A DNA stretch of 64,000 nt from VXMO01 sp965205915 (GCA_965205915.1 OZ242191.1:1302001-1366000), one strand, 5' to 3'. Numbered from the stretch's first letter, positions 43,254 through 52,966 are shown. Numbers and translations: made by a program. Notes: generated by a model not told the origin, from the sequence alone.

Positions 43254-46200
43254 ATGCCATTTTCGCCCGTATCAAGCAGGGTCTCGTTTCCGGACATGGA
43301 GGCCGACATCCTCCAATTCTGGAAGGACAACGATATCTTCAGGCGCTCGATGAAGGAGCGCGAGAACGGCCCGATCTTCACCTTCTTTGAGGGGCCGCCC
43401 ACCGCGAACGGCGCTCCCGGCGTCCACCACGTCCTCGCCCGCGTCTTCAAGGACGTCATTCCCCGCTTCAAAACCATGCAGGGCTACCAGGTTCCCCGCA
43501 AGGGCGGCTGGGACACGCACGGCCTCCCCGTGGAGCTTGCCGTCGAGGCTGAGCTCAATCTGACCTCCAAGCGCGACATCGAGGCCTACGGCATCGCCGA
43601 GTTCAATGAGAAGTGCAAGGAAAGCGTCTTCCGCTACGTTCAGGAATGGGAGAACCTCTCGGAGCGCATCGCCTACTGGGTCGATATGGACGACCCGTAT
43701 GTCACCTACTCCAACGACTACATCGAATCCGGCTGGTGGATCTTCAACCAACTCTGGAACAAGGAACTCATTTACCAGGGCTACCGTGTCACGCCGCACT
43801 GCCCACGCTGCGTCACGTCCCTCAGCTCGCATGAGGTCGCGCAGGGCTACAAGGACGACACGGAGGATCCGTCCGTCCACGTAAAGTTCCGCATCAAGGA
43901 CACCGACAAGTCGCGTGACCTGTTAGGCGACTCCGACATTCCCGCCTACTTGCTGGCATGGACAACGACGCCATGGACGCTCCCCGGCAACACCGGCCTG
44001 GCCGTCGCCGTTGGAGCGCAGTACGTCATTGTCGAGGGCCCATGGGGGCTGAACGGCGAGCCGGAGCGCCTGATCCTCGCCGAGGCGCTCATCGACCAAG
44101 CTGTTGAGGAGCCGTATGAGGCTCTGGGCACGATTACGGGCCGCGACCTCGTCGGCCTCATCTATGAGCCACTTTTTGATTACGCCGTGCCGGACGGATA
44201 CGAGGGCAAGGTCGTCGCCGCCGATTTCGTCCTCCTCACCGAGGGCACGGGCATCGTCCATATCGCGCCCGCTTACGGCGCGGAAGACCTGAACGTTGGC
44301 CGGGAAGAGGGCCTGCCTGTCGTCCACACCGTGAACATCGACGGCGCAGTGACTGAATTCGACGGCGCGCCCTGGTCAGGAAAGTTCTTCAAGGACGCCG
44401 ATCCGGACATCACGGAGGACCTGCGGCGACGCGGCCTACTGTTCCGCAGCGGCACGATCACGCACACGTATCCATTCTGCTGGCGGTGCGATGCGCCGCT
44501 CCTCTACTACGCCAAAGAGTCCTGGTACATCCGCACAACGGCGCTCAAGGACAGGCTCATCTCCGCCAATCGCGAGATCGGCTGGGTGCCTGAGCACATC
44601 GGCGAGGGCCGATTCGGCGAGTGGCTCCAGAACAACGTCGATTGGGCGCTGTCCCGCGAGCGCTATTGGGGCACGCCCATCCCGCTCTGGCTCTGCGACG
44701 GATGTGGCGATTCCACGGCCATCGGTAGCATCGAGGAACTGGCCGGGCAAGCCGGCCTTGAGGGCTACGAGGCCGGCATAGACCTCCACCGGCCCTTCAT
44801 TGATGACGTTACCTTTGCCTGCGCCTCATGTGGCGGACGAAAGCGCCGTATCCCGGAAGTCATGGACGCGTGGTTCGACTCCGGCGCAATGCCCGTCGCC
44901 CAATGGCACTACCCATTCGAGAACGCCGAAGTGTTCGAGCAGCAACAGATGGCGGACTACATCTGCGAGGGCGTCGACCAGACACGCGGATGGTTCTACA
45001 CCCTGCACGCGCTCGCCGTCCTGCTCTTTGACAGGCCCGCGTACAAGAATGTCCTCTCACTCGGCCACATCCTCGACGAGGCCGGCGAGAAGATGTCCAA
45101 ATCGCGCGGCAACGTCGTGGAGCCGTGGGAGATCCTGGACGCCCGCGGCGCGGACGCCCTCCGCTGGTACATGTACACGGCCTCCACCCCGGGCAACGCT
45201 CGACGCTTCTCGGAGAATCTTGTCGGCGACACAGTCCGGCGTTTCCTGCTGCCCCTGTGGAATACCTACAGCTTCTTTGTGACGTACGCGAACGTAGACG
45301 GCTTTGATCCAGCGACCACGCCCGCCCCTGCGCTTTCGGACCGTCCCCTGCTCGACCGCTGGCTCGTCTCCCGCCTGCAGGGACTCATCTCCACGGTCAC
45401 GGACGCCATGGAGCGGTACGAGGTCATGGAGGCAACACACGCCATCGAGTCGTTCGTCGATGAGCTTTCAACGTGGTACGTGCGACGCAACCGCCGTCGC
45501 TTCTGGAAGTCCGACAACGATTCAGACAAGGCGGCGGCCTATCACACGCTGTATGAGGCGCTGACGACGATCTCCCGCCTGCTTGCTCCGTTCACGCCGT
45601 TCGTAGCGGAGCACATGTATCTGAACCTGACGGGGCAAGGTGAATGGCTCAGTGACACCTCGCCAGATGACAAGGGTGATGTGCTGTTGGTGCCTATGTC
45701 GGCAGGCGAAATGGATGGCGAGGCCGAGAATCCTGTCGAGGAGAGCGTCCACCTCGGCAAGTGGCCAACCGCAAACGATTCCATGCGCGACACCGTGGTG
45801 GAGGACGACGTGCGCCTGGCGATGCGTCTCTCAAGCCTCGGACGCGGAGTTCGGGGCCGCGCCCAAATCAAGGTGCGGCAACCCTTGCAGGAGATGCTGG
45901 TCATGCTGCCCGGGCGAGCCGAGCGTGAATCACTGAGCCGCATCGAGGATCAACTCATGGAGGAGCTGAACGTCAAGGCCGTCCGCGCCGTCGATGACGG
46001 GTCCGCCTTCCTCTCAGCCCGCGTCCGCCCCAACCTGCAGAACCTCGGGCGTCGTCTCGGCGGCGACCTGCCGAAACTGACCGCCCACATCGAGAGCCTC
46101 TCCGATGCCGACCTGAACGCAGTAGCGGCGCGCGTCCGCAATGAGCAGTCGCAAGACATGGCCGGGTTCGAGTTGTCACACGAGGACCTGCTTGTCGATA

Positions 46201-46547
46201 CGTCGGACAGAGCGGGTTTCCTCTCCGGCGCGGAGGGCATCTACTCCCTGGCGCTAAACACGGAGATCACAAGGGAACTGGCCCGCGAGGGCTTGGCCCG
46301 TGAACTGGTCCGTCACCTGCAAGAACTACGTCGCACGGCGGGCCTCGACGTTGCAGACCGCATCACGGCCTACATCTCCGGCGACGGCGAAATGGTAGCG
46401 GGCGCGCTAACAGATTTCGGCGACTACGTGCGTCAGGAGACCCTCTCCATCGACATCCTGCAGACCGCACCGGGCGACGGCGTCACCACCAACACCGTAA
46501 AACTGGATGAGGACACGGTCACCATCGGCGTGGAAAAAGCAGGGTAA
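43254..46547 (+). CDS. ileS: Isoleucyl-tRNA synthetase
   Basis: 1097-aa class I synthetase. The HIGH motif is in PTANGAPGVHHVLARVFKD (residues about 49-67), KMSKS in AGEKMSKSRGNVVEP (about 612), and an editing domain lies between (TTPWTLPGNTGLAV). The anticodon-binding and C-terminal parts match type 2 (eukaryote-like) enzymes, without the C-terminal zinc finger of type 1. Start ATG 43254 chosen; GTG 43233 also opens. Type 2 IleRS is often less sensitive to mupirocin, a family observation rather than something shown here. Confidence 0.96.
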   Translation: MPFSPVSSRVSFPDMEADILQFWKDNDIFRRSMKERENGPIFTFFEGPPTANGAPGVHHVLARVFKDVIPRFKTMQGYQVPRKGGWDTHGLPVELAVEAELNLTSKRDIEAYGIAEFNEKCKESVFRYVQEWENLSERIAYWVDMDDPYVTYSNDYIESGWWIFNQLWNKELIYQGYRVTPHCPRCVTSLSSHEVAQGYKDDTEDPSVHVKFRIKDTDKSRDLLGDSDIPAYLLAWTTTPWTLPGNTGLAVAVGAQYVIVEGPWGLNGEPERLILAEALIDQAVEEPYEALGTITGRDLVGLIYEPLFDYAVPDGYEGKVVAADFVLLTEGTGIVHIAPAYGAEDLNVGREEGLPVVHTVNIDGAVTEFDGAPWSGKFFKDADPDITEDLRRRGLLFRSGTITHTYPFCWRCDAPLLYYAKESWYIRTTALKDRLISANREIGWVPEHIGEGRFGEWLQNNVDWALSRERYWGTPIPLWLCDGCGDSTAIGSIEELAGQAGLEGYEAGIDLHRPFIDDVTFACASCGGRKRRIPEVMDAWFDSGAMPVAQWHYPFENAEVFEQQQMADYICEGVDQTRGWFYTLHALAVLLFDRPAYKNVLSLGHILDEAGEKMSKSRGNVVEPWEILDARGADALRWYMYTASTPGNARRFSENLVGDTVRRFLLPLWNTYSFFVTYANVDGFDPATTPAPALSDRPLLDRWLVSRLQGLISTVTDAMERYEVMEATHAIESFVDELSTWYVRRNRRRFWKSDNDSDKAAAYHTLYEALTTISRLLAPFTPFVAEHMYLNLTGQGEWLSDTSPDDKGDVLLVPMSAGEMDGEAENPVEESVHLGKWPTANDSMRDTVVEDDVRLAMRLSSLGRGVRGRAQIKVRQPLQEMLVMLPGRAERESLSRIEDQLMEELNVKAVRAVDDGSAFLSARVRPNLQNLGRRLGGDLPKLTAHIESLSDADLNAVAARVRNEQSQDMAGFELSHEDLLVDTSDRAGFLSGAEGIYSLALNTEITRELAREGLARELVRHLQELRRTAGLDVADRITAYISGDGEMVAGALTDFGDYVRQETLSIDILQTAPGDGVTTNTVKLDEDTVTIGVEKAG

Positions 46548-46568
46548 GAAATATCATTCCCGTCCGTC

Positions 46569-46588
46569 ATTCCGGCGAAGGCCGGAAT
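46569..46588. repeat. Palindromic intergenic repeat (GAAG loop)
   Basis: ATTCCGGC (46569-46576), loop GAAG, GCCGGAAT (46581-46588), preceded by cgtccgtc and followed by CCATCTC. It sits right after ileS and could act as its terminator. Confidence 0.55.
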
Positions 46589-46622
46589 CCATCTCGCGGC
46601 ACGGTGGGCCGCCAACCATTCC

Positions 46623-46663
46623 CTAACTCGGCAGCGTCGCCTCGATAAAGTCCGGCCACCCAC
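46623..46663. repeat. Direct repeat copy A, remnant of the fmt 3' end
   Basis: 41 bp differing at three positions from 47314-47354. On the minus strand it reads WPDFIEATLPS-stop, which is a diverged version of the end of fmt (RPDFIGETLPS-stop). It flanks the Uma2 gene on one side. Confidence 0.65.
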
Positions 46664-46685
46664 TGCCGCCGGAAGGAGCGTGTCT

Positions 46686-47261
46686 TTACCCGAATATCTC
46701 GCGTACAGGGCAGGAAAACTCAGGCAGCACATCCTCTCCCGTCAACGTATCCTCCGCGCCGAGCGTGACAACGGACTCCTCGGGACGATAGACATCAACC
46801 GTCATGGTCTCGGGCCACACCACCCAAACGAGACGAGCGCCGAACGACGTCCACATCTCTGCCTTCTCACGAATTTCGGATGGTCGATTTGACGGTGAGA
46901 CAATCTCCACGGCAAGATCCGGGACAGCATCAAGAAATCTGGTGATATCCGTTTCCGGCGGAAGACGCTCCGCCGAGAAATACGCGACGTCCGGCGCGCG
47001 GACGGTATCCGGTCCGCGTTCCAGAACGATGCCGGGGTCTCCCGTCATCACCCTGCCTCTTCCAGAAGGCTGAACGACATTCAAGAGTCGCCAAGCCAAG
47101 AGCGCTTCGATCTCCCCGTGTCTCCCTCCCGTTGGCATGGCCGGATAGAATACCCCCTGAATCAACTCGCCCCGCGCTTCATCCTTCGGCAGCTTAAACA
47201 ACTCGTCTGCCGTCATGGGGCGAACCCCGGCGGTCGTTTGCCCTGATCGCGTCGTTGCCAT
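46686..47261 (-). CDS. Uma2 family endonuclease
   Basis: 191 aa of the PD-(D/E)XK-like DUF820/Uma2 family. Landmarks: MTADELFKLP near the N-terminus, ELIQGVFYPAMPTG, RAPDVAYFSAERLP and DLAVEIVSPSNRPSEIREKAEMWTSFGARLVWVVWPE, including the conserved catalytic Asp and Glu/Lys region (VEIVSPS...K). Uma2 proteins are common in cyanobacteria and Chloroflexota and often move. It is enclosed by direct repeats derived from the fmt 3' end, suggesting recent insertion. Confidence 0.9.
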   Translation of the reverse strand: MATTRSGQTTAGVRPMTADELFKLPKDEARGELIQGVFYPAMPTGGRHGEIEALLAWRLLNVVQPSGRGRVMTGDPGIVLERGPDTVRAPDVAYFSAERLPPETDITRFLDAVPDLAVEIVSPSNRPSEIREKAEMWTSFGARLVWVVWPETMTVDVYRPEESVVTLGAEDTLTGEDVLPEFSCPVREIFG

Positions 47262-47313
47262 CTTATGCTCCCTGCTATGGGTCTCCGCGCACTATTCTAC
47301 ACACCAACCGCTG

Positions 47314-47354
47314 CTAACTCGGCAGCGTCTCCCCGATAAAGTCCGGCCGCCCAC
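47314..47354. repeat. Direct repeat copy B, the end of fmt
   Basis: The partner of 46623-46663, covering the fmt stop codon and its last dozen codons; three mismatches in 41. Confidence 0.65.
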
Positions 47355-48285
47355 GCAAAAACTCCCGCGCCGGCATGGCCCGCCGCCCCTCCGCCTGCAC
47401 ATCCAGCAGCTCCAGCAGCCCCTCGCCCGTGCCAATCGCGACGCCGGCCCCGCCGCCGTCCTCAGACCGCCGCAGACGCACGACGCGGCCCGGAGGGGTG
47501 CCGCGCGCGTCATACTCCTCCGGCAGGGCGACGGCCCGCAGAATGCCCAGCCGTTTACCTCCCAGCGCCGTGAACGCCCCCGGCCAGGGCGTCATCGCCA
47601 GCACGTGCCGCTCCAGGTCAATTGCGCTGCGATCAAAGCCGATTTCCCCGTCCGCCTTTGCAAGCAAACGTGACTGCACCGCGAGGCTGTCATCCTGCGG
47701 CGACGGCGTCAGTGAGCCCTCAAGCCAACCCGCAAGCGTCTCCACAAGCAGTCCCGCGCCAATCTGCGCTAGCCGATCCGTCAGTTCTCCTGCCGTCTCT
47801 CCCGCCCGTATGGGCACCACTCTCTGACCCAGCAGCGGGCCCGTATCGACACCCTCTTCGAGCAGGAAAATGCTCACACCCGCGTTCTCGTCGCCCTCCA
47901 GCAGTGTCCAGACCACCGGCGCCGGTCCCCGGTAGCGCGGCAACAGGGAGGGATGCACGTTCAGCGCGCCACGTGACGGAATAGCGAGCACGTCCGGTGG
48001 AAAGATGAGTCCGTAAGCCGCCGTAACGATCACGGTCGGCTCAAGCGCGCGCAACCGCTCCGCCTCTTCCGCCGAACGCAGCGTGCGCGGCTCGTTGACA
48101 TCAAGACCGTATTGGAGAGCGCGCTCCTTGACGGGTGACTGTCTCGCGCGACGACCCCGGCCGGCCGGTTGATCCGCGCGCGTGTAAACAGCCACCGGCC
48201 TACGCTCCGAGGTCATAAGGGCGTCAAGCGTCGGCACAGCGAATGCCGCAGTGCCGCAGAAGATGATGCGCGGTTTTGGTGTCAT
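47314..48285 (-). CDS. fmt: Methionyl-tRNA formyltransferase
   Basis: 323-aa enzyme that formylates Met-tRNAi with 10-formyltetrahydrofolate. The catalytic core is NVHPSLLPRYRGPAPVVWTLLEGDENAGVSIF with the conserved Asn-His and Arg; EEGVDTGPLL follows with the catalytic Asp. The C-terminal OB-like tRNA domain is present (TALGGKRLGILRA). ATG 48285 chosen because the family starts there; the 13-codon extension is not conserved-looking. It is divergent from dnaA. Confidence 0.96.
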   Translation of the reverse strand: MTPKPRIIFCGTAAFAVPTLDALMTSERRPVAVYTRADQPAGRGRRARQSPVKERALQYGLDVNEPRTLRSAEEAERLRALEPTVIVTAAYGLIFPPDVLAIPSRGALNVHPSLLPRYRGPAPVVWTLLEGDENAGVSIFLLEEGVDTGPLLGQRVVPIRAGETAGELTDRLAQIGAGLLVETLAGWLEGSLTPSPQDDSLAVQSRLLAKADGEIGFDRSAIDLERHVLAMTPWPGAFTALGGKRLGILRAVALPEEYDARGTPPGRVVRLRRSEDGGGAGVAIGTGEGLLELLDVQAEGRRAMPAREFLRGRPDFIGETLPS

Positions 48286-48572
48286 TTCCCTCGTCCGTTG
48301 GCGGGTTGCGGCTATGGGTACCATCGGATTATTGAGCTATTGCGAGCCTGCCGCAATGGCGCGACATCGCCGCCCATTGGCGCAGCCGCTGGCACCATGA
48401 CGGTTTGCCGTTCTACCGTATCGACGCCCCGCGTTGGGCGGGTGCTAACGTGGTTCTTACGGCTGAGTGTTCCCCTGACCTTACCCATCTACCGCGTGCC
48501 CTCCACGTTGACGGAGAGTGCCGCGTAGAGGGTCCGGGGGCGCTAGCGTGGGGGGGAGGGGACACCATTACG

Positions 48573-49964
48573 ATGGAGTATCGGTCTGCGCGTGACGTCT
48601 GGGAGGAGGCCTTGGGCCGACTTCGCCCACAGATGAGCGCAGCCGCATATGCAACGTGGCTCGACAGCACAGATGGCGTCTCCCTCGACGATGACGAAAT
48701 CGTCATTTCCGTCCAGACCGAATACGCCCAGCACTGGCTGCAGGGCTCCCTGCTCCCCATGATGGAGCGCGCCGTCTCAGAGGTCCGACAAAGGCCCGTT
48801 CGCGTCATTCTTGAGGTCGTCAGTGACGGCCTTCAGACGCCGGCCATTGAGCCCGAGCAGGTTGGCGCAGACGCGCAGATTGACAACACGGCCTCCCAAC
48901 GGCCGTCACGCGGCGGCACCTCATACCTCATCGGCGCGCGGCCCGATCCACAATTCACATTCGACCGCTTTGTCGTCGGCGATAACACAAAGCTCGCATA
49001 CGCCGCCGCCACCAAGGTCGCCTCGGATCGCGTACGAGACTACAACCCGCTGGTTCTGTACAGTCCGCCGGGCCTTGGCAAGACTCACCTGCTGCACGCC
49101 ATCGCCCACGCGGCGCAGGGCCATGCCCGGACAACCCTGCTCGCCACGGCTGAGCAATTCGTCCACGATTACGTGACATCCGTCCAGAACAAGACGACGG
49201 CGCGATTCCGGGAACTCTACCGCTCCCCGGACATCCTCGTCATCGACGATGTGCAATTCATCTGCGGGAAGGTCAAGAGCGAAGAGGCGCTGTTGCACAC
49301 GTGCGGGGCGCTCATGCGCGCAGGCCAACAGGTCGTCGTCTCAGCGGACAGGGCTCCGGACGCGCTCCAGTTCAACAATCCGCGCCTGGCCGCGCGGCTC
49401 CGGGCCGGCCTCCCGATCGATATTCGGCCTCCCGATCCCCGCACACGCCTCAACATCCTGGCATTCAAGGCATCACGCTATGACACCGAGACACCGGACG
49501 ACGTGCTGGCATACCTCGCGTCACGCCCATTCTCGAGCGTGAGTCAGATGGAAGGCGAACTGACCAGGGTCATTGCGCAGGCAACATTGCTCAATGAACC
49601 ACTCACGCTGGATCTGGCAAGGCTCGGCCTTTCCACTGCCGTTGCGCCTGCCCAGGCCGCCACACTCACCATCGAAGCCATCATTCGAGCGACGGCTGCC
49701 TATCGCCAACTCGATCCCGCCGAAATCATCGGCCGCAGTCGCACGCGGCCTGCCGCGGCCACCCGCCACCTGGCCATCTTTCTCGCCAGTCGTCACAGCA
49801 ACCTATCCCTTGCCCAGATTGGAAGGTCGTTCGACAACCGCGACCACACCACCGTCATGCACAGCATCCGCCGCATGCAGCAGCAGCTTTCCACCGACGC
49901 CCGGCTCCGCGCCGACGCCGAGGCAATCATTCAGATTGCCTCCTCCACTCTCACCCAGCGATAG
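48573..49964 (+). CDS. dnaA: Chromosomal replication initiator protein DnaA
   Basis: 463 aa from ATG 48573; GGGGAGGGG precedes it by about 13 bases. Domain I starts SARDVWEEALGRLRPQMS. The AAA+ domain III has Walker A PPGLGKTHLL and Walker B VIDDVQF, and the helicase-like ADRAPDAL sensor region. Domain IV carries NRDHTTVMHSIRRM for box binding. Its AAA+ loop (ICGKVKSEEALLHTC) departs somewhat from the usual, but all key residues are there. The adjoining 3' gap has DnaA-box-like sites. Confidence 0.95.
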   Translation: MEYRSARDVWEEALGRLRPQMSAAAYATWLDSTDGVSLDDDEIVISVQTEYAQHWLQGSLLPMMERAVSEVRQRPVRVILEVVSDGLQTPAIEPEQVGADAQIDNTASQRPSRGGTSYLIGARPDPQFTFDRFVVGDNTKLAYAAATKVASDRVRDYNPLVLYSPPGLGKTHLLHAIAHAAQGHARTTLLATAEQFVHDYVTSVQNKTTARFRELYRSPDILVIDDVQFICGKVKSEEALLHTCGALMRAGQQVVVSADRAPDALQFNNPRLAARLRAGLPIDIRPPDPRTRLNILAFKASRYDTETPDDVLAYLASRPFSSVSQMEGELTRVIAQATLLNEPLTLDLARLGLSTAVAPAQAATLTIEAIIRATAAYRQLDPAEIIGRSRTRPAAATRHLAIFLASRHSNLSLAQIGRSFDNRDHTTVMHSIRRMQQQLSTDARLRADAEAIIQIASSTLTQR

Positions 49965-50131
49965 ACTCCTTTTTCCACCGGCCCATCCCTCCACGCGCCC
50001 CTTTCCACAGGTTTTCCACGCGCTTCCCACTGGGCGTCCACACCTTTTCCCCTAGCCACGCAGCTACGCCGTACACAGCTTCCACAGCGTAAAGATAGGT
50101 ATAACAAACCAACTACATATATCCTGAAGGA
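49965..50131. other. Candidate oriC downstream of dnaA
   Basis: Four DnaA-box-like nonamers of the form NTTTCCACN occur: TTTTCCACC at 49971, CTTTCCACA at 50001, TTTTCCACG at 50012 and GCTTCCACA at 50078, each with one to three differences from TTATCCACA; the middle two are 11 bases apart. They are followed by a 40-base AT-rich stretch (about 50090-50125). A position next to dnaA and near rpmH is typical of origins. Confidence 0.55.
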
Positions 50132-51412
50132 ATGATTGATCAAGTTACCATCCACGTGAACGGTGGAAACGGTGGACGCGGCGCTGTCTCGTTTCGGCGA
50201 GAGAAGTACGTGCCTTTTGGTGGGCCGGACGGCGGCGACGGCGGCGTTGGCGGCTCCGTTATCATCCGCGCTGACGAGAATCTGATGACCCTGCAGGAGT
50301 ACGGGCGTCGTATTCGCTATGCCGCTCAGAATGGAGAGCCGGGTCGTGGTAGGAAGCGGACGGGCAAAATGGGCTCAGACCTTGTGTTGATGGTGCCTGT
50401 CGGAACGATCGTTGCGTGGACGGGTGAGAAGACATCAGGGACGGTTGACCTGGAAACTGAAGGCGCCAGCGTGACCGTGTCGAACGGCGGCGGCGGCGGC
50501 CGTGGCAACTCGAAGTTCTCAACCTCCACGAATCGCGCGCCGCGACTGGCTGAGAGTGGCGAGATCGGCGAAGAAGTCGATGTTCAACTCGATCTCAAGC
50601 TCCTTGCCGATGTCGGACTCGTCGGACTGCCGAACGCCGGTAAGTCCAGCCTGTTGGCGAGCGGCTCCGGCGCGAATCCGCGTGTGGCGGCCTACGCCTT
50701 CACGACCACCGAGCCAAACCTTGGTGTCGTGGATATTGGCTGGAACAGCTTTGTGCTTGCTGATATCCCCGGCCTGATTGAGGGGGCGCATGATGGCAAG
50801 GGCCTCGGTGACCAGTTCCTCCGTCATGTGGAGCGCACCGCGGTCCTGATCCACATCATCGATGGAAGCCTGCCGGACGTGCTGGAAGCATGGCAGGGCA
50901 TCAACAACGAGTTGGCGCTCCACGAAGCGCGCCTTGAAGAGAAGCCGCAAATTGTCGCCATCAACAAGGTGGACATCCCGGAAGCCCGCGAGCGGCTGCA
51001 GGAGTTCAGGGAGGCGTTCGCGGCGCAGGGCGTTGACGAAGTGCATGCCGTGTCCGCCGCAACGGGCGACGGTGTGACGGAGTTGATGCGAGTCGCGTTC
51101 AGCCGTGTGGAGGCCGAGCGTGAGGAACGTAAGCGCGCCCCGGTCACCGAGCGGCCTGAGCCGGAAGTCATCCTGCGGCCGGAACCCGCCCGCATCATGC
51201 CGGTCGTGCAGGCAGAGGAAGAGGGCGTCTGGCGGCTGTTCCACCCGCGCATCGAACGCATCGCGGACGGCATAGACCTCGGCGACATGGGTGTGGCCGC
51301 CCAATTCTGGCGCGAACTCGGCCACATGGGCGCAATCGAAGCCCTCGAACGGGCGGGCGCGGAACCCGGCGACTGGGTACTCATCGGTGCGACCGAGGTG
51401 ATGTGGCGTTGA
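50132..51412 (+). CDS. obgE: GTPase ObgE/CgtA
   Basis: 426-aa ribosome-assembly GTPase. The N-terminal Obg fold is Gly-rich (NGGNGGRGAVSFRREKYVPFGGPDGGDGG). The G domain has GLPNAGKSSL (G1), DIPGLIEGA (G3) and NKVD (G4). A C-terminal OCT domain follows (EGVWRLFHPRIERIADG ... ELGHMGAIEALERAGAEPGD). The next gene's start overlaps its stop. Confidence 0.97.
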   Translation: MIDQVTIHVNGGNGGRGAVSFRREKYVPFGGPDGGDGGVGGSVIIRADENLMTLQEYGRRIRYAAQNGEPGRGRKRTGKMGSDLVLMVPVGTIVAWTGEKTSGTVDLETEGASVTVSNGGGGGRGNSKFSTSTNRAPRLAESGEIGEEVDVQLDLKLLADVGLVGLPNAGKSSLLASGSGANPRVAAYAFTTTEPNLGVVDIGWNSFVLADIPGLIEGAHDGKGLGDQFLRHVERTAVLIHIIDGSLPDVLEAWQGINNELALHEARLEEKPQIVAINKVDIPEARERLQEFREAFAAQGVDEVHAVSAATGDGVTELMRVAFSRVEAEREERKRAPVTERPEPEVILRPEPARIMPVVQAEEEGVWRLFHPRIERIADGIDLGDMGVAAQFWRELGHMGAIEALERAGAEPGDWVLIGATEVMWR

Positions 51413-52047
51413 GTCGCGTGGGTGTGCTCGGCGGCAGTTTCGATCCTCCCCACGCCGGCCATCTGATGATCGCGCAAGAGGCCGGGGCGCGTGTCGGACT
51501 GGACAGAGTGCTCTTCGTGCCCGCGGGTGAACAGTGGCTCAAGGAGGGGCAGGATGTTGCCCTCGCCACGCACCGCCTCGCCATGACTCACCTTCTGGTA
51601 GGCGCGGAGGCCACGTTTGTGGTCTCCGACGTGGAAGTGACGCGCCCCGGCCCCTCCTACACCGTGGACACCCTCCGTATCCTCCGCGAGAAGTCGCCGC
51701 CTGACACCGAGTTCTTCTTCATCCTCGGCGAAGACGCCGTAGCCGACCTCCCCCGCTGGCACAGGCCACAGGAGCTCGTGACCCTATGCGAGTTCATCGC
51801 CATGCCCCGCATGAGCCAGACGGGACGCCCCGATCTGACGGCGGCCTACGACACGATTCCCGGGCTGAGAGACAAGGTCACCATCCTGGAGGACGCGCCG
51901 CGAATGGACATCAGCTCGTCCAGGGTCAGGCAGCTGCTGGCGAGTGGCGCGAGCCTCAGCGGCGTCGTGCCGGACCCGGTCGTCAAATACATCACCGGGC
52001 GCCGCCTATACGGACAAGGCGCGGCGGCTACTCCTCAAGCGTCCTGA
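51409..52047 (+). CDS. nadD: Nicotinate-nucleotide adenylyltransferase
   Basis: About 212 aa. GVLGGSFDPPHAGHLMIAQEA is the nucleotidyltransferase (T/H)xGH motif, FILGEDAVADLPRWHRPQEL the middle signature, and ISSSRVRQLLASGASLSGVVPDPV the C-terminal one. It makes deamido-NAD from NaMN and ATP. TTG 51409 follows GAGGTG; GTG 51403 is the other possibility. It overlaps the obgE end and converges with era by 20 bases. Confidence 0.96.
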   Translation: MSRVGVLGGSFDPPHAGHLMIAQEAGARVGLDRVLFVPAGEQWLKEGQDVALATHRLAMTHLLVGAEATFVVSDVEVTRPGPSYTVDTLRILREKSPPDTEFFFILGEDAVADLPRWHRPQELVTLCEFIAMPRMSQTGRPDLTAAYDTIPGLRDKVTILEDAPRMDISSSRVRQLLASGASLSGVVPDPVVKYITGRRLYGQGAAATPQAS

Positions 52048-52957
52048 GAAACCGGTCGTCCCGCCGCCAGCGAGGCCGCGTCCGTGCCCACAGGGTCAGC
52101 ATGACCGGCCTGCCCAGCAAATCCTCGATGAGTGGCCGCACATGCACGCCCACCTCCTTGAGTGACTGTCCGCCCTTTCCAACGACGATGCCCCTCTGAG
52201 AGACACGTTCCACATACACGCTCGCCTCGATAAAGTCCTTGCCGCCATGCTCCGGGTCCTGCGGTGTGTGCGTTTCCACCTCGACAGCCGTCGCGTATGG
52301 CACCTCGTCGCCATACACGGCAAACACGCCCTCGCGGATTAACTCCGAGATCAGGAACGAATCCGAGCGATCCGAGAGTGTAGAGGGATCGAACAGCGGA
52401 TCCTGCTCGGGCAGGTTGGCGATGATTCGCTCCAAAAGCAGCTCCAGGCCGTCGCCCGTTTGGGCGCTGATGGGCACGATGTCACGAAACGCGGAGTAAA
52501 GATCGTTGTAGGCCTCGATGACGGGCAACATGACGCTCTTTCGTACCGTATCCAGCTTGTTGATCGCGACGATGACCGGCAAATCCTGTCCCTTGATCTC
52601 GTCCAGCAGCGTCTCTTCCACATCGCCCGGTTCCCGTGGCGCGGATATCAGCACGGCCAGGTCTGCGATTTCCAACGCCTGCCGTGTCTCCCGCAACATG
52701 CGGCGGCTCAGCGCATCCACACGCGGCTCGGCCGGCCGGCCCGGTGTATCCAGCAGCCCGACCTGAAAGCCGTCGCCGTGGAGAACGGCAAGAATTCGAT
52801 AACGAGATGTTTGAGGCTTCGGACTAACGGCGGTCAGCTGCGTCCCGACCAACGTATTGACCAGCGTCGATTTGCCAACATTAGGCCGACCAACGATAGC
52901 GACATACCCGGCGCGGATGTAGGCCGTAGGCGAAACGTTGGTTCCGGGCTCTACCAA
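52028..52957 (-). CDS. era: GTPase Era
   Basis: 309-aa GTPase for 30S maturation. G1 is GRPNVGKSTLVN, G3 LDTPGRPAEP, G4 NKLD; the C-terminal KH domain carries the GIVVGKGGQSLKEVGVH loop that binds the 16S 3' end. TTG 52957 is the likely start. It is the last gene of a minus-strand run starting with selA, nine bases after the small helical protein gene. Confidence 0.97.
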   Translation of the reverse strand: MVEPGTNVSPTAYIRAGYVAIVGRPNVGKSTLVNTLVGTQLTAVSPKPQTSRYRILAVLHGDGFQVGLLDTPGRPAEPRVDALSRRMLRETRQALEIADLAVLISAPREPGDVEETLLDEIKGQDLPVIVAINKLDTVRKSVMLPVIEAYNDLYSAFRDIVPISAQTGDGLELLLERIIANLPEQDPLFDPSTLSDRSDSFLISELIREGVFAVYGDEVPYATAVEVETHTPQDPEHGGKDFIEASVYVERVSQRGIVVGKGGQSLKEVGVHVRPLIEDLLGRPVMLTLWARTRPRWRRDDRFLRTLEE

Positions 52958-52966
52958 GACAGGTTG

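Noticed and set aside
48405..48572. 56-codon N-terminal extension of DnaA
   Set aside because: No homology to DnaA domain I, and a clear domain I starts at ATG 48573.
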